Source of the DNA: Isohypsibius dastychi
Taxonomy: Eukaryota; Tardigrada; Eutardigrada; Parachela; Isohypsibiidae
Length of the DNA stretch: 10,273 bases
Direction: 5' to 3'
Assembly: GCA_034696485.1 (NCBI GenBank)
Contig: JAQIWT010001579.1
Coordinates: 1 to 10,273 of the forward strand
The notes below the pieces were generated by a model, which saw only the letters and a program-made list of their open reading frames with translations, had not been told where the DNA came from and made no database searches. Below are positions 7,601 through 10,273 of this stretch, piece by piece; position 1 is the stretch's first letter; each line of letters starts with the position of its first letter. The translations under genes and the position numbers were made by a program.

Positions 7601-8629
7601 CAACCGGGCTAGACTCGGAACGAAGTTCGTGTTTTTTCAGCTTGGGCACAAATCCAAAATGCTGATTTCGGGCGAGCTGGAAAAGAAAAAAGTTGTTTAC
7701 CATTCAGAGAAGCGCGATCACAAGAGCGAAACTGTAAAAATATTTCGGCTGATTACCTCCAAAACCAGACAAAGACTCCCCGGGAAGAACGTCATGAAGA
7801 CCACATAGTTTACGATCAACGAAACGCATCCGAAGCAGCAAACAAGCTCCAATACCGGAATACCGGAAAATCCACCGATTCCGATGACCAGAACTTCGAC
7901 CAAAGTGTCCAGCGTCAACGTCGGTCCCAAAATTGCTACACCTCTTGCAACAGTTTCTCGAATACTGACATCATCCGAAGCAGTGACCAGGGCATAACGA
8001 GCGAGGGTGGTCACCTTACTGAGATCCAGAACTAGGAGGAAGAACGGAAGCGAATCTCCGAGACCATGCAGTTCATAACCGAGAAGATGCACAAATCCCG
8101 AACTGAAGGCTACTGAGAAGAATATTGAGGATAATCCGGCCAGGCCTATCACAAAAAAATCCAATCAATCCATAAACCAGAACAAGGCACTTCCGGCTAA
8201 CCTAGAATGTACTTTGAACCGAGTTCGCCTAGTTTCCGGAACTGTAGGTAGATGTAAGCCACTGCTAGGCATCGTGCGATGGAGAGGATGATAATATCAG
8301 AACTTTGAACATCATCCTGCAATAAGTTCATGTCAAAACAATCAGTTTTGTAACAATTTTGTAAATCTTATAAAGAATAAACGTATTAATTTTACACGAT
8401 CTCGAGGCAAAATCCACTTCCGCAATTCGGTGCCGCCGGTGGTTATAATCTTATTGCTCACCTCCGCCTGGGGACAATCGTAATTCCATCCGCAAACTTT
8501 TGAATGCGACAGATCCCCAAAAAATGTGATTGATGTCATCATTGTTGTTAAAGTCACCACCGCCATGATCACTTCCCATGGATGTTCCGTGCAGAACATG
8601 CCATGTTTATAAAACACAGACGACAGCAT
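4630..8629 (-). CDS. HMGCR: 3-hydroxy-3-methylglutaryl-CoA reductase, full-length membrane form
   Basis: Exons: 8629-8462, 8316-8202, 8145-7757, 7676-7435, 7360-6928, 6864-6667, 6009-5917, 5857-5701, 5645-5005, 4944-4790 and 4729-4630. All phases agree, giving 896 residues (human 888). The enzyme reduces HMG-CoA to mevalonate with 2 NADPH, the committed step of isoprenoid synthesis, in the ER membrane. The start is exact to the family ([12 protein letters not shown] against MLSRLFRMHGLF). The sterol-sensing domain covers about residues 57-220 ([32 protein letters not shown]). A poorly conserved linker covers about 330-450, followed by the catalytic domain. Catalytic residues by alignment: Glu553 (TTEGCLVAS), Lys684 ([10 protein letters not shown]), Asp760 (GQDIAQ) and His859 (QSHLKHNRS). 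Ser865, the AMPK-site equivalent, keeps its six-residue spacing from the His. All key residues are present, so an active enzyme is expected. The 657-nt intron 6010-6666 hosts a U12 snRNA. In many arthropods and nematodes the pathway feeds juvenile hormone, dolichol or prenylation rather than sterols. Confidence 0.97.
6248..6299. repeat. 12-bp perfect inverted repeat downstream of U12
   Basis: AATCTGTTGTGC at 6248-6259 is repeated in inverted form as GCACAACAGATT at 6288-6299, with a 28-nt loop. It lies 27 nt beyond the U12 3' end in the direction of transcription. The stem is too short for a typical pre-miRNA. It might act in 3'-end formation or be a small mobile-element remnant. Confidence 0.7.
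6326..6467 (-). ncRNA. RNU12: U12 small nuclear RNA (minor spliceosome)
   Basis: U12 pairs with the branch site of U12-type introns in the minor spliceosome. Read on the minus strand, the parts come in the family's order. The branch-site recognition sequence GAGTAAGGAAAA is at about 6443-6454. A hairpin with an 8-bp stem TGATTAGC/GCTAATCA and loop GGAG is at 6418-6437. A second hairpin GCCTC-TTT-GAGGC is at 6402-6414. The Sm site AATTTTTGG is at 6389-6397. The 3' stem-loop carries TCTACTTTGCGG (6348-6359), whose CUACUUU loop is the binding site of the U11/U12-65K protein. A GGGGA/TCCCC stem closes near 6326-6330. Length is about 142 nt against 150 in human. The 5' end is placed at TGC (6467) by alignment and could be 1-3 nt off. 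It lies on the HMGR sense strand. I did not recognise a clear PSE or 3' box, so whether it has its own promoter is open. Confidence 0.94.
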
Positions 8630-8990
8630 TTTCCCAATGAGATTCCGACCAGTCTATGAGTAACTGATTGGCTCTCCAACAATATTTGATTTTCTACGAG
8701 AAACAACAAGAAAATATGAACTGCAAAGAAAACCCGTTGAGAATAATCCTATCCATTTAGAAGGCGATACTTACGCCACTCGATGTCCAGGTCAACAGCT
8801 GATTTTGGTCGAGCTGATGTTCACGTGTAAGCCACCACATCCAACGGAGGAAACTTCGGTGTGGGGAACGTGCGCCGATACTTTACTGAGGCGTTACCGA
8901 TGAAGTATATCAAGTGCATCTTCGTAAGATAGTCAGAAGATAGCGATCTACCGAACATCCATTGGCGTTCACAGTCAGGCCATTATACGA
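8630..8990 (-). promoter_or_regulatory. HMGR leader exon, leader intron and probable core promoter
   Basis: A donor GGC|GTAAGT at 8775/8774 and an acceptor CATAG before 8653 define a 121-nt intron (8654-8774) in the leader. The upstream exon runs from 8775 to perhaps 8950. A TATAAT at 8981-8986 (minus strand) is correctly placed for a start near 8950, but this is weak. A CACGTG E-box is at 8822-8827. No convincing sterol regulatory element is seen. An ATG at 8840 is in frame with HMGR through the splice; see findings. Confidence 0.55.
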
Positions 8991-9001
8991 GAACGAGATG
9001 A

Positions 9002-9757
9002 AAATCAGAAATAAATCTGCTTCATGTTCATTCCACTTGGAAATGTAAAAAAAGCAAGAGCAGTGGTGGACCTTGGAATATGCTTAAGGGTTTGGCCTGG
9101 CTTCCCCTCGGCTTCGGTAGCGAAGCGGAAACTGACGGTTCTCGCTTTCGCTTTGCTTTCAGTTTCTATGTTGTCCTTTTGGAAAGCTGTTCATTTTCAT
9201 TCATAATTTCGTCCTCGAACGGAAATAAAATCACACTACATGTAAATCTTACAACCGGAAATCTATTCGAGCAAGTTCGTCTTCCTGAATCAGCAGCCTT
9301 CAAATTGGCCAGATGTCGTGGATCCCGTTTTCAGCAACGGATAATGAGTCCGGAATACTTTTTCATGGGATTAGGGCAGGCAGATCGAAAGCAAACTGCA
9401 GCCGTCTGGAACTCCGGACACTTTTTCCGCGGATGTATATCAGTTTTGCCATGTCGAAGAGCGAAGACACTTGCGGCATTCCGAAAACTTGGGATGAAAG
9501 ACAAAGTGAGATACTTCATTCAAAATGGTATTTTGCGTGGACTTTGGTGGAAATTGTGTGGAAGGCAGAAACATTTGAGTCTTCCGGCATTCCACCTTTG
9601 TGGGTTTGTGAACCAGCTTTGTGCGCCCCTTATGTTTTTATATGCGCATCACCTGAATTCTTATTTTTTGACCAGTTTTGATTTTTCAGAAAGTGGAAAA
9701 GATATATACCAGCAACTTTTATTAATTCGTCATTTGTTCGATGCGCCGAAAAGGTAA
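9002..9757 (+). other. Long open reading frame of unknown nature (first ATG 9080)
   Basis: The frame has no stop for 252 codons and gives 225 residues from the ATG at 9080 to TAA at 9755-9757. That is longer than expected by chance in this base composition. The product resembles no family I know. It is rich in Phe, Leu, Arg and Cys, has a hydrophobic stretch near residues 24-45, and has no recognisable motif. It lies upstream of HMGR on the opposite strand, and a shared promoter region is possible. Another plus frame at 9024-9206 encodes a membrane-anchor-like stretch (KRKLTVLAFALLSVSMLSFW), so the true frame, if any, is unclear. It may be a lineage-specific gene, part of a spliced gene, or non-coding. 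Confidence 0.25.
9718..9723 (-). terminator. AATAAA polyadenylation signal
   Basis: The minus strand reads AATAAA about 140 nt after the stop codon of the candidate minus-strand gene at 9864. This is the right place and orientation to end its transcript. The hexamer is short enough to occur by chance. Confidence 0.4.
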
Positions 9758-9863
9758 CCTGTTGAACCACTTCGTCTTCGGGATCATCAATCGTTTCGAA
9801 TCAATGAAGTATAAACGGGCGGGCTGTTACAATCCCGTTTCTCAACGGAATGATTTGCAAAGG

Positions 9864-10246
9864 TTAGTAATGTTGTAGTGAGATGACCATAGGTCCATTT
9901 TGCCGTTGTAGCTGAATCACTTGTCCTGTCACGGTACTCCAATATTTATTTCCCCTCACGAAAATAGGTGCAGTTAAAAAGTGTGACCTTTGGTTCTTAT
10001 AAATTTTCTCACAATTTTCGGCACCGGTTTTCGAAATCCAATAGTTCGAAAACACATGTTTTGTAATTATCTGCATTTAACATGCATTATGCCAGTCCTT
10101 AAGTACTAAGAATCCACAAGATAATCTGTACTTACAAGCAAACGTTCACAACCCGAACGCGCAGATTTCAAATCGGAAAAGTGCAAACTGTAGGGGTTTT
10201 TTCACTGAATTTTACCTGACTAGTCACTCGGTTGATAAGCTACCAG
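9864..10246 (-). CDS. 3' exons of an unidentified minus-strand gene (partial)
   Basis: Two exons with good sites can be drawn: 10187-10136 (acceptor CCCTACAG, donor GTAAGT) and 10070-9864 (acceptor TGCAG, stop TAA at 9866-9864). A third segment ending at 10244 with donor GTAGCT also joins in phase and continues off the window. The introns would be 65 and 56 nt, like those of the confirmed genes. The last exon reads 68 residues ending VIQLQRQNGPMVISLQHY. Cysteines occur in SGCERLL and GAENCEKIY. I recognise no family or motif. In-phase joining and an AATAAA downstream support a real gene. The plus strand of the same stretch also has short open frames, so strand choice is not certain. Confidence 0.35.
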
Positions 10247-10273
10247 GGGCTAATAGCCGAGCAAAAAAGGGGA

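Noticed and set aside
8342-8461. First HMGR exon read through into [13 protein letters not shown]
   Set aside because: The family sequence jumps from CPQAE to [11 protein letters not shown], which matches splicing at the donor after 8462; the read-through is intron.
1303-8629. PRC1 and HMGR as an operon-like pair on one transcript
   Set aside because: They share a strand, but about 970 nt with a probable promoter separates them, and no spliced-leader signal is evident.

Overview
The window is nuclear DNA of a compact animal genome. Three spliced protein genes can be assembled exon by exon. Their introns are mostly 49-80 nt, all GT-AG, and their products have close metazoan homologues. Full-length HMG-CoA reductase with a sterol-sensing membrane domain, a PRC1/Ase1 microtubule bundler and a U12 minor-spliceosome RNA point to an invertebrate that keeps the minor spliceosome. 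That argues against Caenorhabditis-like nematodes. An arthropod, tardigrade or other small-genome invertebrate is my inference; I cannot name the species.

Layout. At 404-1104 (+) lies a four-exon gene for a stand-alone cytochrome b5 domain protein related to the N-terminal part of NCB5OR (CYB5R4). It converges on a gene at 1303-3657 (-) for a PRC1/MAP65/Ase1 protein of about 587 residues, with two places in its 5' half where the reading frame is questionable. Positions 3658-4629 hold the presumed PRC1 promoter side and the HMGR 3' flank, with unexplained open frames on both strands. HMG-CoA reductase occupies 4630-8629 (-) in eleven coding exons (896 residues), with a further 5' exon and a 121-nt leader intron upstream.

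The most notable feature is inside the one long HMGR intron (6010-6666). A complete U12 snRNA gene of about 142 nt lies at 6326-6467 on the same strand as HMGR. It has the branch-site recognition sequence, two stem-loops, the Sm site and the 3' hairpin with the CUACUUU loop.

From about 8990 to the right end the content is uncertain. There is a 252-codon open frame on the plus strand (9002-9757) with no recognised family. Three candidate 3'-terminal exons of an unknown minus-strand gene (9864-10246) are followed by an AATAAA signal at 9718-9723.

The genes do not form a pathway. HMGR (sterol/isoprenoid synthesis), PRC1 (cytokinesis), cytochrome b5 (electron transfer) and U12 (minor splicing) appear to be neighbours by genome compaction.
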